From assembly GCA_015488125.1 (NCBI GenBank), contig WFOJ01000153.1, forward strand, positions 1-23,756: a DNA stretch of 23,756 nt. The letters are read 5' to 3'. The stretch comes from Mariprofundaceae bacterium (GTDB taxonomy: Bacteria > Pseudomonadota > Zetaproteobacteria > Mariprofundales > Mariprofundaceae). The position numbers and the translations under genes were made by a program. Below, in pieces: positions 23,729 through 23,756 of this stretch. The notes beneath the pieces are model-generated. The model saw only the letters and a list, made by a program, of their open reading frames with translations, did no database searches and was not told the DNA's origin. Position 1 is the stretch's first letter. The number at the start of each line of letters is the position of its first letter.

Positions 23729-23756
23729 GAGTAATCAAAACAACATACAAGCCGAA

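Overview
The window is bacterial and very probably proteobacterial. The RpoB, RpoC, ClpP, ClpX, Lon and trigger factor sequences all look proteobacterial, and the start of ClpP is nearly identical to mature E. coli ClpP. The class cannot be fixed from sequence alone: a gammaproteobacterium or a deep lineage such as Zetaproteobacteria would fit. Every substantial gene lies on the minus strand, so the window is best read from right to left. No stretch over 300 bases lacks a gene.

Housekeeping half (about 8.2-23.7 kb). rpoB and rpoC come first, followed by a small lipoprotein gene with an 18-bp tandem repeat and a tRNA-Leu(UAG). Next is the proteostasis cluster tig-clpP-clpX-lon, with mutM directly behind lon. 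The genes inside each block are ordinary, but the joins are not: no rpsL-rpsG-fusA follows rpoC and no hupB follows lon.

Accessory half (about 0.3-8.0 kb). This is a type I restriction-modification operon ordered hsdR, S23/IVP-family four-helix-bundle gene, hsdS, prrC-like anticodon nuclease, hsdM. The prrC-like protein carries an ABC-type NTPase core and the R...E...H triad expected of PrrC ribonucleases. It overlaps hsdM by four bases. The plausible logic is two-layered phage defence: the R-M complex cuts DNA and holds the nuclease silent, and disabling the complex releases the nuclease to cut a host tRNA.

The most unusual part is 3085-5040. Four arrays of a degenerate 7-bp repeat (CATTCAC/CATTCAT type on the plus strand) sit exactly at the gene and half-gene boundaries from the end of hsdR to the start of prrC. 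They contain the stop of hsdR, the start and stop of the four-helix gene, the start and stop of hsdS, and the join between the two halves of HsdS. Three of the arrays are two-armed around a T-rich core and encode a leader peptide of the same kind. One leads TRD half 1, one leads TRD half 2 and is fused in frame, and one is an orphan leader ORF ending two bases before prrC. The hsdS halves therefore look like interchangeable cassettes bounded by heptamer arrays, with the four-helix gene as a cleanly removable insert. The left edge (1-335) has one small ORF and a 136-bp segment with near-perfect terminal inverted repeats.
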